The notes under the pieces: generated by a model
The model's input: the letters and a program-made list of their open reading frames with translations, nothing else
Database searches by the model: none
Told to the model about the DNA's origin: nothing
Translations under genes and position numbers: made by a program
IMG/VR virus record: IMGVR_UViG_3300010354_000175
Coordinates: 1 to 43,326 of that record
DNA length: 43,326 nt
Strand: one strand, 5' to 3'
From: a virus
In this document: piece by piece, positions 26,463 through 34,227 of the stretch
Layout of the letters: each line of letters begins with the position of its first letter
Numbering within the stretch: position 1 is the stretch's first letter

Positions 26463-26469
26463 ACAAGTA

Positions 26470-26477
26470 TATAAATA
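26470..26477 (+). promoter_or_regulatory. T4-type late promoter octamer TATAAATA
   Basis: An exact match to the T4 late promoter consensus, read on the + strand, with 13 bases to the ATG at 26491. A late sigma factor of the gp55 type is encoded at 12925. The site lies in the 28-base gap between two structural genes. Transcription would start a few bases downstream, giving a very short leader. Confidence 0.5.
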
Positions 26478-26490
26478 AAAAAGAAATAAT

Positions 26491-27753
26491 ATGGCAATAG
26501 GAGATAATCTATCTAGCGATTCGATGGCAGGAGCTGCATCCGCACTTCGTGTAGGAGCGATATCAGAAACTACTACCGCTAGCGAATTAGAAGCAGCGAT
26601 TCAAACTCGAGCGAATGCGATTGCGCAACAAATAGTTGCAAATCAAATAAATCAAACACAACTTGCAGGATCGGGAAGAATTTTTACGCCGTTTAACATG
26701 GCTACGGATGTTGTATCTAATCAAAAAACCTTAGTTACTACGGGATTATTTGCTAATAATTCTGGAAGCATATCAAGTATGTATACTTCTTCTGTACAAA
26801 GTTCAACATCGAAACAATATTATTATGCCGTATATAAAGATAATCCAGGAGCTACTAGCACAGCAGCAGCGCAATTTTCAGTTGCATACGGTCATAGATT
26901 AGGTAGTGGTAGTTATTCAGCGGGGCAATTAAACGATAGTGCTACAAAAGCAGTATATTCACAATATAAACAATTATTGCTCAATCCAGGAGATTCTGTG
27001 TTTACATTTGGTACTGCAGGAAATTCTGATTTAATTTATGTAATTAATTTTGATCGATCCAGATTACGTGATAGATTAGATCCGGGTAATTGGCAATTTA
27101 GTTTAGCTCAATTAAACGGTGATGCGGTACCTAATAACGTACATACAGGGTCAAATGTAACTCTCGCCGCTTCTCCCAAAGTATTAACATTTATAGACGA
27201 TTCAGGAGATACTGATCAAGCCGTTGGATTTGCAGCGGCCGGCCGGGTTTATAATATTATTTCAGGAACATTAACCCAGGGAGGTTATGTAGTTAATAAC
27301 GATTATGTATATTACGGATTAGCATATCCAGATATGGGAATGTTAGTATTAGACGGTAATATGCTTAATGCATCATCATCATTTAATACGGTAACCGGTT
27401 CGGGCATTGCAGGCGATAATGCATGGAAATTATATACGGCGATATCAGGTGCAATGAGTTTAAATTCTTCTACATATACATTTCAAGCTCGAAATCAAGA
27501 AGTAATTAATAGTACCCATTATTTTGTAAGGGTTAAAAATGGCGAATATAATTTTTCTAATAATCCTTCCTTTACTACAGGCTCTGTAGGAGAATTTTCT
27601 CAAGCTACATTTATTGGAGATCCTAAAGTTTATATTACTACAGTTGGAATGTATAACGACAATCAAGAATTATTAGCTGTTGCTAAATTAAGCCAGCCAA
27701 TTCAAAAATCATTTCAAAATGAAGCATTGATAAAAGTTAAATTAGATTTTTAA
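26491..27753 (+). CDS. Virion structural protein with shared C-terminal module, 420 aa
   Basis: The N terminus is Ala/Ser-rich and helical ('MAIGDNLSSDSMAGAASALR', then 'AIQTRANAIAQQIVANQINQ'). The middle (about residues 100-350) is beta-rich, with 'YYYAVYKDNPGATSTAAAQF' and 'LIYVINFDRSRLRDRLDPGN'. The last 60 residues ('FSQATFIGDPKVYITTVGMY', 'ELLAVAKLSQPIQKS') match the end of the next gene, at 27842. A terminator follows 27 bases after the stop. It is probably a tail or baseplate component assembled through that end. No enzymatic motif. Confidence 0.75.
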   Translation: MAIGDNLSSDSMAGAASALRVGAISETTTASELEAAIQTRANAIAQQIVANQINQTQLAGSGRIFTPFNMATDVVSNQKTLVTTGLFANNSGSISSMYTSSVQSSTSKQYYYAVYKDNPGATSTAAAQFSVAYGHRLGSGSYSAGQLNDSATKAVYSQYKQLLLNPGDSVFTFGTAGNSDLIYVINFDRSRLRDRLDPGNWQFSLAQLNGDAVPNNVHTGSNVTLAASPKVLTFIDDSGDTDQAVGFAAAGRVYNIISGTLTQGGYVVNNDYVYYGLAYPDMGMLVLDGNMLNASSSFNTVTGSGIAGDNAWKLYTAISGAMSLNSSTYTFQARNQEVINSTHYFVRVKNGEYNFSNNPSFTTGSVGEFSQATFIGDPKVYITTVGMYNDNQELLAVAKLSQPIQKSFQNEALIKVKLDF

Positions 27754-27779
27754 TTAATGTTTAATATCAATTGAAAAAT

Positions 27780-27808
27780 GAAAGTCCCCTGTAAAATAGG
27801 GGATTTTT
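27780..27808 (+). terminator. Intrinsic terminator after gene 26491
   Basis: TCCCCT (27785-27790) pairs with AGGGGA (27798-27803) around a 7-base loop, followed by five Ts. Weaker A-U and G-U pairs can extend the stem to about 11 bp (27780-27790 with 27798-27808). It is the clearest intrinsic terminator I found in the window. It separates the 25102-27753 group from the next unit, whose motif starts at 27819. Confidence 0.85.
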
Positions 27809-27818
27809 CATATTCGAA

Positions 27819-27826
27819 TATTTATA
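27819..27826 (+). promoter_or_regulatory. TATTTATA motif before gene 27842
   Basis: AATATTTATATAAAAG starts 10 bases after the terminator's T-run and has 15 bases to the ATG at 27842. A terminator directly before it strongly suggests that new transcription begins here, which is the best contextual support for the motif being a promoter. Confidence 0.55.
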
Positions 27827-27841
27827 TAAAAGAACTATATA

Positions 27842-29680
27842 ATGTCTGTATTTAAAACTATTCCTCCTGAAGATCAAACAATAACTACTTTTAAAGTATA
27901 TAAAAGTTGGGAGTATACCGGCACAGCTAATAAGAAGTATTCAGAATTAACATCTCAAAGTATATTTTTATTATCAGCCATTCAGCCGACCCCTTCAAAT
28001 TTTTCTGATGGATTAATGCCTATAGATTTTTTCGAAGAAACAGATTTAGATTTATCTTCAAAATTATTAAATTCTACATATAAATTTATTCCAACTGGTG
28101 TGGTATGGCATAGCATAAAACATCAATATTTTAATAACTATAACGGCCAAATTAATTTTGGAGGCCATGCTAAACCATTTATTAATAAAAGTGATAATTT
28201 AGATTTATGGTCAGGAACGACATTTAAACCAGATGTACCTAGTAATATTAAATCCTATAATAATATTGAACATGTATTAAATCCTTCGGGGTCATGTGAA
28301 TTGCAATCGCAAGCTACCGTAATATCAATTCCTCAATCTAAATTTGGAGAAGAAATAAAACCCGGATCTATGCAAATTAGTATTTCATCAGTTGATGCGG
28401 GTACATTTATATTAACGGATGATGGAAAAGGTAATTTAATAGATACTCAAGTAAACGCAGCATTTAAATTAGATAATAGAATTTTACGATTAAGTTTCGA
28501 TACTGATTCTATAACTAGCGATCCACGATACCCAACAGAAATTACAACATATAATACAATTAAATCTGCTTCGTTTATCGTAGGTGGGATATCTACTATG
28601 CCATATGGAAATAGTATTTATTTATCTCAAAGTTATGTACGAATCGATGGCACGCCTTCTTATTTTAATCCACGTACATTAGATAACTATGCTATTTCAC
28701 TTTGGTTTAAAATTGATGATATTACACCGGGGCATGGAAAAAATTCTCATTTAATATCTAAAAGAAGCCTAGCTAGAAATTATCAATTAATAAATTCATC
28801 AGGTCGACGTACTGCAGGTAATATATGGAGACCAAATAATAATATAACACCGTATGATATTTACGTAACGCAAGGAGGTACGCTATCTGCTCAAGTAGGG
28901 GACGGGTCTACATTAAAAACATTGACATATAACACACCACTAACTAACGGAGATGAATGCCATGTAGTTTTTCAAAAATCAGGTTCAGTATATCAATTAT
29001 GGGTTAATGGAAATTTAGCAGATTCGGAAACCGTTAATTTAGTGAATATTAAAAATGACGCTGATATTTTTATAGGGTGTAAAGGATTAGATATACATAA
29101 TGATAACGCTCCTTGGGCTTCTTTTGAAGGAAGAATTGATGAAGTTCAATTTTATAATACATTTTTAACGAGTACAGAAGTAGGTTATTTATACGGTAGT
29201 AGTTATAATCATACTAATTCTCCTAACGTAGGTAAAATCTTTTATAAAGAAGGAATTATTGTAATATCATCTCCCGATACAAAATATGGTAGTATATATT
29301 CGGGTAATACGGATAATTTATTTTTGCAAGCATCTTTATACGATAACTCGACTTCCGCATATGTAACTACTACAGATACAATAGATATTAATTCTATTAC
29401 ATTATCCTGGAACTCAACATTAACATTATACGAAAACGAAGTACTTTGCAGAATTAATGAAGAAGAATTTAATTTTACTTTAAATCCTTCTATAGCTCAA
29501 GATTCTGAAAATGGTCAATTACCTAAGGAATTTATATATAACGATGAATTCGGCCCGTATATAACTACAATTGGTTTATATAATGAAAATGCAGAATTAT
29601 TAGCAATAGGTAAATTAGGCGGCCCTATTAAAAAACGCAGTAATGTAGATTTAAACATAATCGTAAGATTCGATCAATAA
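27842..29680 (+). CDS. LamG-like virion protein with shared C-terminal module, 612 aa
   Basis: Residues about 1-265 form a beta-rich N-terminal region. About 270-455 is a concanavalin A/LamG-like domain, with 'YAISLWFKIDDITPGHGKNS' as the front strands and 'GRIDEVQFYNTFLTSTEVGYLY' as the characteristic back strand. The final 60 residues share a module with the preceding gene ('YITTIGLYNENAELLAIGKL', then 'GPIKKRS'). LamG-like domains bind glycans, so the protein may attach to the cell surface, with the shared end as the docking point to the virion. Coupled to the endonuclease gene by TAACATG. Confidence 0.78.
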   Translation: MSVFKTIPPEDQTITTFKVYKSWEYTGTANKKYSELTSQSIFLLSAIQPTPSNFSDGLMPIDFFEETDLDLSSKLLNSTYKFIPTGVVWHSIKHQYFNNYNGQINFGGHAKPFINKSDNLDLWSGTTFKPDVPSNIKSYNNIEHVLNPSGSCELQSQATVISIPQSKFGEEIKPGSMQISISSVDAGTFILTDDGKGNLIDTQVNAAFKLDNRILRLSFDTDSITSDPRYPTEITTYNTIKSASFIVGGISTMPYGNSIYLSQSYVRIDGTPSYFNPRTLDNYAISLWFKIDDITPGHGKNSHLISKRSLARNYQLINSSGRRTAGNIWRPNNNITPYDIYVTQGGTLSAQVGDGSTLKTLTYNTPLTNGDECHVVFQKSGSVYQLWVNGNLADSETVNLVNIKNDADIFIGCKGLDIHNDNAPWASFEGRIDEVQFYNTFLTSTEVGYLYGSSYNHTNSPNVGKIFYKEGIIVISSPDTKYGSIYSGNTDNLFLQASLYDNSTSAYVTTTDTIDINSITLSWNSTLTLYENEVLCRINEEEFNFTLNPSIAQDSENGQLPKEFIYNDEFGPYITTIGLYNENAELLAIGKLGGPIKKRSNVDLNIIVRFDQ

Positions 29681-29681
29681 C

Positions 29682-30095
29682 ATGAAAAGAAAAAAGCTAT
29701 CAAAAGAAGCAGTTGCAAAAAAATACGGTTTTAAAAGTGGTTTAGAAGAAAAAATAGCTAATGAATTAACAGATAAAAAAGTTAATTTTGGTTACGAAGA
29801 AGAAAAAATCACATATACAATTCCAGAATCGTTACATAAATATACGCCGGATTTTAAAATAAAAAAATCAGAAGATCGTATTCTATATATTGAAACAAAA
29901 GGACGTTGGGTAACTGCCGATCGAAAAAAACTTAAACTTGTAAAAGAACAGCATCCGGAATTAGACATACGAATTTTATTTCAAAATGCTAAAAATAAAA
30001 TTTCTAAAAATTCTAAAACTACTTATGGTGATTATGCTGATAAAATAGGTATTCCTTGGGCTGAGAAAACAATTCCTGATTCTTGGTTTGAATAA
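29682..30095 (+). CDS. T7 endonuclease I-like Holliday junction resolvase
   Basis: A 137-residue protein collinear with T7 gp3 (149 residues), which cuts four-way junctions and branched DNA. Catalytic residues align: E22 in 'SGLEEKI', D57 in 'YTPDFKI', E71 and K73 in 'IETKGRW'. The downstream block 'KLKLVKEQHPELDIRILFQN' and 'TYGDYADKIGIPWAEKTIP' also match the family closely. T4 itself uses endonuclease VII (gp49) for this job, so the T7-type enzyme is a replacement. The gene begins one base after a structural gene and precedes primase by 30 bases. Confidence 0.93.
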   Translation: MKRKKLSKEAVAKKYGFKSGLEEKIANELTDKKVNFGYEEEKITYTIPESLHKYTPDFKIKKSEDRILYIETKGRWVTADRKKLKLVKEQHPELDIRILFQNAKNKISKNSKTTYGDYADKIGIPWAEKTIPDSWFE

Positions 30096-30125
30096 CAATA
30101 GATTTTCTATATATTAGAATCAAAT

Positions 30126-31058
30126 ATGGAAAATACTAGGCTATTAGAATTACTTCAATCTGTTTTGGGCAAAGCAAAATCTACCAATAAAGGTAATGCA
30201 GCTTTTCATTGCCCGTTTTGTAATACACAAAAAAAGAAGTTAGAAGTACAGTTATTTACAAACGATAAATTAGAAAATCCTTGGCACTGTTGGGTATGTA
30301 ATAAAGCAGGTAAAAAGATAACTACTTTATTAAAAGCACTAAATGCAGATAAACAAAAGTTTACTGAATTATATCGTATACTTCAAATATCTCCTACAAA
30401 AGTCAATATTCAAGACACTTCAGAACAAGTTAAATTACCTGCAGAATTTCATCCTTTATATATTAAACGTCCTTCTGTAGAATATAAGAATGCTCTATTC
30501 TATCTACTTAAAAAACGAGGCTTGACAGCTCATGATATAATTAAATACAATATAGGATATTGCGAGGATGGAGAATATGCTAAAAAAATTATTATACCTT
30601 CATATGATGCTAATGGTAAATTAAATTATTTTGTATCAAGAACGTATTATGATGCAGAATCTTTTAGATACAAAAATCCTGAAGTAAGTAAGAATATAGT
30701 TGGCTTTGAAAATTTAATTAGTTGGGATTTGCCTTTAGTTTTAGTTGAAGGCGCATTCGATGCTATAGCAATTAAAAGAAATGCAATTCCGTTATTCGGT
30801 AAAACGATTAGCGAAGATTTAAAAAAGAAAATTATACAATATAACGTAAAAGAGTTATATATTTGTTTAGATAAAGATGCTCAAAAACAGGCTCTAGAGC
30901 ACGCAGAATATTTTATTAACAATGGTATTGTAGTATACTTTGTTAATTTAAATGAAAAAGATCCTTCGGATATAGGATTTATTAAAATGAAAAGTATTAT
31001 ACAAGATACAGAGCCATTTTCATTTGCAGATTTAATATCTTTAAAGTTAGCATTATGA
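30126..31058 (+). CDS. 61: DNA primase, gp61-type (zinc ribbon plus Toprim)
   Basis: 310 residues (T4 gp61 has 342). The N-terminal zinc-binding domain has Cys29, Cys32, Cys55 and Cys58 in 'HCPFC' and 'HCWVC'. The Toprim catalytic site has Glu208 in 'VLVEGAFDAI' and Asp249/Asp251 in 'YICLDKDAQ'. It synthesises RNA primers for lagging-strand replication, presumably with a helicase that is not in the window. Its stop overlaps the next start (ATGA), so translation is coupled to the Mre11-Rad50 fusion. Confidence 0.88.
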   Translation: MENTRLLELLQSVLGKAKSTNKGNAAFHCPFCNTQKKKLEVQLFTNDKLENPWHCWVCNKAGKKITTLLKALNADKQKFTELYRILQISPTKVNIQDTSEQVKLPAEFHPLYIKRPSVEYKNALFYLLKKRGLTAHDIIKYNIGYCEDGEYAKKIIIPSYDANGKLNYFVSRTYYDAESFRYKNPEVSKNIVGFENLISWDLPLVLVEGAFDAIAIKRNAIPLFGKTISEDLKKKIIQYNVKELYICLDKDAQKQALEHAEYFINNGIVVYFVNLNEKDPSDIGFIKMKSIIQDTEPFSFADLISLKLAL

Positions 31059-34000
31059 CAAAAATAGACATAGGATTAAACAATATTGATAAAATTTATC
31101 ATATTGCAGACGTACATATTAGAAATTTAAAACGACATTCTGAATATAAAGAAGTATTTACTCGTTTAAAAGAATATATTTCATCGACAAAAACTCCTAA
31201 TAGCGTAATTTATCTTGCAGGAGATATAGTACATGCTAAAACGGATATGACTCCGGAATTAATTCAAGCCGTTCAGGAATTTTTTAAAATGATGGCAGAC
31301 GAATTACCTACCATTTTAATTACTGGAAATCATGATTGTAACTTAAATAATAAAAATAGATTAGATGCTTTAAGTCCAATTGTAAATGCCCTCAAACATC
31401 CTAACTTATTTTATTTAAAAGACTCCGGCGTTTATGAGATTGCCGATAAACATTTTGCCGTAATGTCAGTATTCGATAAAGCAGTAGATTATATCAAAGC
31501 AGATTCATTTACGGCTCCTTATAAAATCGCATTACACCATGGATCTGTAGATAATGCTTTTACTGACGTAGGTTTTAGATTAGAAAATAAACATGTAAAT
31601 AACGATACGTTTTCAGGATATGATTTAGTATTGTTAGGAGATATACATAAAGTACAATATTTAGATTCTAAAAAGACAATAGCATATGCCGGCAGTTTAA
31701 TTCAACAAAACCATGCAGAAGGATTAGAACACGGAATATTAGTTTGGAACTTAAAAGATAAGTCATCACAGTTTATTCAGATACAAAATGACCATTGTTT
31801 TTATACATTAGATATAGACAATGGTAAACATACTTCGTATGATAATTTACCTAAAAATGTACATTTACGTATAAGAGTTAAAGATACTGAATCTGATGTA
31901 GTTAATTTAATACTTGCAGACTTCAAGACAAAATATAATGTTGTTGAAGTAGTAATACAAAAAACTAACGATCTTGCTCATAAACGCTCGACCTCAAAGA
32001 AAATAGATATAGGTGATATCCGCGATCCTGAAAACCAAAATAAACTAATCTATGACTATTTAAAACAAAAGTTTAACCTCGATGATACATTTTTAGATGG
32101 GGTTAGACATATAAATCGAAAGACTAATAGTAGTTTAGTTGCGGCAGATATTACACGTAATATTATTTGGTTGCCAAAGAAATTTGAATTTTCAAATATG
32201 TTTTCTTATGGAGAAAATAACGTAATTGATTTTACAAATTGTAAAGGTACGTATGGTATATTTGCTCCTAATGCAAGCGGTAAATCTACACTGTTAGAAG
32301 CTCTTTCATATTGTATATTTGATAAATGTGCTAGAGCATATAAAGCAGTTCATGTTTTAAATAATAAAAAAGATTCATTCCATTGTAAATTTAATTTTGA
32401 AATTGACGGTGTAGATTATTTTATTGAAAAGTCGGCAACGCGTACTAAATCCGGACATGTAAAAGTAGATATAGATTTTTGGTATATAAATGAAGACGGA
32501 GATTCTATTTTCTTAAATGGTCAAGAACGTAGTGATACAAATAATATTATTCGTAAGTATGTAGGTACATACGAAGATTTTATTTTAACGTCATTATCAT
32601 TACAAAATAACAATACTGCATTTATCGATATGAGCCAAAAAGATCGAAAAGATTTACTGGCGCAGTTTTTAGATATTAATGTATTTGAAAGTTTATATAA
32701 CATTGCAAATGCGGAAAGTAAAGATATATCTGTATTAATAAAAGAATATAAGAAAACTGATTATACAAGTGTTATAGCAAAACATGAAACGGAGATTCAA
32801 TTATTAACTTCTACATTAACAGGATTAGAACAAGACAAACTTAAAGTAGATAATTTAATTAATGACTTAAATGATAAAATCGTAGAACAGTCAACCTTAC
32901 TTAAACCGGTAGATAAAAATGTTGTCGATATACAAGAATCGTTAAATAAACAAAAACAGTATGAAGATAAAAGTTTAGAATGTAATACTAATTTAAATTT
33001 AATTTTAGGACAGCGAGATGATTTACAAGAAGAAATAAATCAATTAACGGGCAGTTTAGAGTCATTTAATAAAACTGAAATAGATAATCAGTTAAATGAA
33101 ATGAATAAATTATCGTCAGAAAAATCTTCATACGAAAGTCAGTTTGCTAGAATATCTACTACATATAAACATACAAAAGAAAAAGCAGATAAATTAGAAA
33201 CATTAGAATATGATCCTAATTGTAAATTTTGTATGAATAATGTATTTGTTAAAGATGCATTGGAAGCTAAGAATAAATTAAATGAAATTGAAATTCAAGT
33301 AATTGAATTACAAAATAAAATTCAAGATTACGATACTAAAATAAAATCGTATCAAATTTGGGAAGAGCAATCAAAATCATATACAGCTGTTATAGATATT
33401 ATAACAAGAAAAAATATTGCTCTTAATTCTACCAATACAAAAATTCAATCAATGAAGTCCAATTGTGATACTATTGATAAATCATTAGATCAAATTAAAA
33501 AAGATATTGAACTTTATAAACAAAATGAAGAATCTATCGCTGCAAATAAAATTGTACAAGACGTAATAGATGATTTACAATCTAAAAAGAAACAAGCTAC
33601 GGATGTTAGTAATATTCTAAATAAACAAATTATACAAACAAACGGTAGTATTCAGATCCACGAAGCAAATAAGCAAGTTGCAATAGATGCTATACAAAAG
33701 TTAGCTGATTTAGAACTTCAATACAAATATTATCAATATTATCTAGAAGCAGTAAATAGGGACGGAGTTCCATATCATTTAATAAGTTTAGCTATTCCAC
33801 AGATTGAACAAGAGATAAATAATATTCTTATTCCTATTGTAGATTTTGTAATTAAATTAGACACTGATGGAAAAAATATTAATGCATATATCGTATACGA
33901 TAACGATAGTTTTTGGCCAATAGAATTAACTTCGGGCATGGAAAGATTTTTAAGTTCATTAGCAATACGGTCTGCATTAATTAATGTATCTAGTTTACCT

Positions 34001-34204
34001 CGGCCTAACTTTTTAGCGATCGATGAGGGATTTGGAGTATTAGATTCAGATAAATTGATTAGTATTTATTCATTATTTAATTATCTTAAGACCCAATTTA
34101 CTTCGTTATTTATTATTTCTCATATAGATTCTATGAGAGATGTAGTAGATAGTTTAATTGAAATTAATAAAATTAATTCATACTCCAAGATAGACTTCCG
34201 TTGA
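31055..34204 (+). CDS. Mre11-Rad50 (gp47-gp46, SbcD-SbcC) fusion nuclease
   Basis: 1049 residues in one frame. The N-terminal Mre11/gp47 phosphoesterase shows 'IADVHIRN' (about 17-24), 'LAGDIVH', 'ITGNHDCN', 'ALHHGS' and 'LLGDIHK', all the metal-binding motifs. The Rad50/gp46 part starts near residue 370. It has Walker A 'PNASGKST' ending at about 412, long coiled coils with the zinc-hook 'CKFC' at 723-726, signature 'LTSGMERFLSSL' near 958 and Walker B 'FLAIDEGFGVLD' near 986. In T4 the two are separate proteins of 339 and 560 residues that resect DNA ends for recombination-dependent replication. Here they are covalently joined, fixing the 1:1 ratio. Confidence 0.93.
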   Translation: MTKIDIGLNNIDKIYHIADVHIRNLKRHSEYKEVFTRLKEYISSTKTPNSVIYLAGDIVHAKTDMTPELIQAVQEFFKMMADELPTILITGNHDCNLNNKNRLDALSPIVNALKHPNLFYLKDSGVYEIADKHFAVMSVFDKAVDYIKADSFTAPYKIALHHGSVDNAFTDVGFRLENKHVNNDTFSGYDLVLLGDIHKVQYLDSKKTIAYAGSLIQQNHAEGLEHGILVWNLKDKSSQFIQIQNDHCFYTLDIDNGKHTSYDNLPKNVHLRIRVKDTESDVVNLILADFKTKYNVVEVVIQKTNDLAHKRSTSKKIDIGDIRDPENQNKLIYDYLKQKFNLDDTFLDGVRHINRKTNSSLVAADITRNIIWLPKKFEFSNMFSYGENNVIDFTNCKGTYGIFAPNASGKSTLLEALSYCIFDKCARAYKAVHVLNNKKDSFHCKFNFEIDGVDYFIEKSATRTKSGHVKVDIDFWYINEDGDSIFLNGQERSDTNNIIRKYVGTYEDFILTSLSLQNNNTAFIDMSQKDRKDLLAQFLDINVFESLYNIANAESKDISVLIKEYKKTDYTSVIAKHETEIQLLTSTLTGLEQDKLKVDNLINDLNDKIVEQSTLLKPVDKNVVDIQESLNKQKQYEDKSLECNTNLNLILGQRDDLQEEINQLTGSLESFNKTEIDNQLNEMNKLSSEKSSYESQFARISTTYKHTKEKADKLETLEYDPNCKFCMNNVFVKDALEAKNKLNEIEIQVIELQNKIQDYDTKIKSYQIWEEQSKSYTAVIDIITRKNIALNSTNTKIQSMKSNCDTIDKSLDQIKKDIELYKQNEESIAANKIVQDVIDDLQSKKKQATDVSNILNKQIIQTNGSIQIHEANKQVAIDAIQKLADLELQYKYYQYYLEAVNRDGVPYHLISLAIPQIEQEINNILIPIVDFVIKLDTDGKNINAYIVYDNDSFWPIELTSGMERFLSSLAIRSALINVSSLPRPNFLAIDEGFGVLDSDKLISIYSLFNYLKTQFTSLFIISHIDSMRDVVDSLIEINKINSYSKIDFR

Positions 34205-34212
34205 TATTTATA
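34205..34212 (+). promoter_or_regulatory. TATTTATA motif and Shine-Dalgarno before gene 34228
   Basis: GATATTTATATTTAAAAGG overlaps the stop of the fusion gene, with 15 bases to the ATG. AAAGGAG at 34217-34223 is one of the strongest ribosome-binding sites in the window. It probably starts the 34228 transcription unit. Confidence 0.5.
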
Positions 34213-34227
34213 TTTAAAAGGAGTTAA

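Noticed and set aside
27236-27246. GC-rich GGCCGGCC patch as a regulatory site
   Set aside because: It is inside coding sequence for Ala-Ala-Gly-Arg, with no repeats or neighbours to suggest a site.
2601-34212. TATTTATA copies as leftward T4 late promoters
   Set aside because: All genes are on the + strand and the motif sits at a regular distance before + strand starts, so leftward use has no target.
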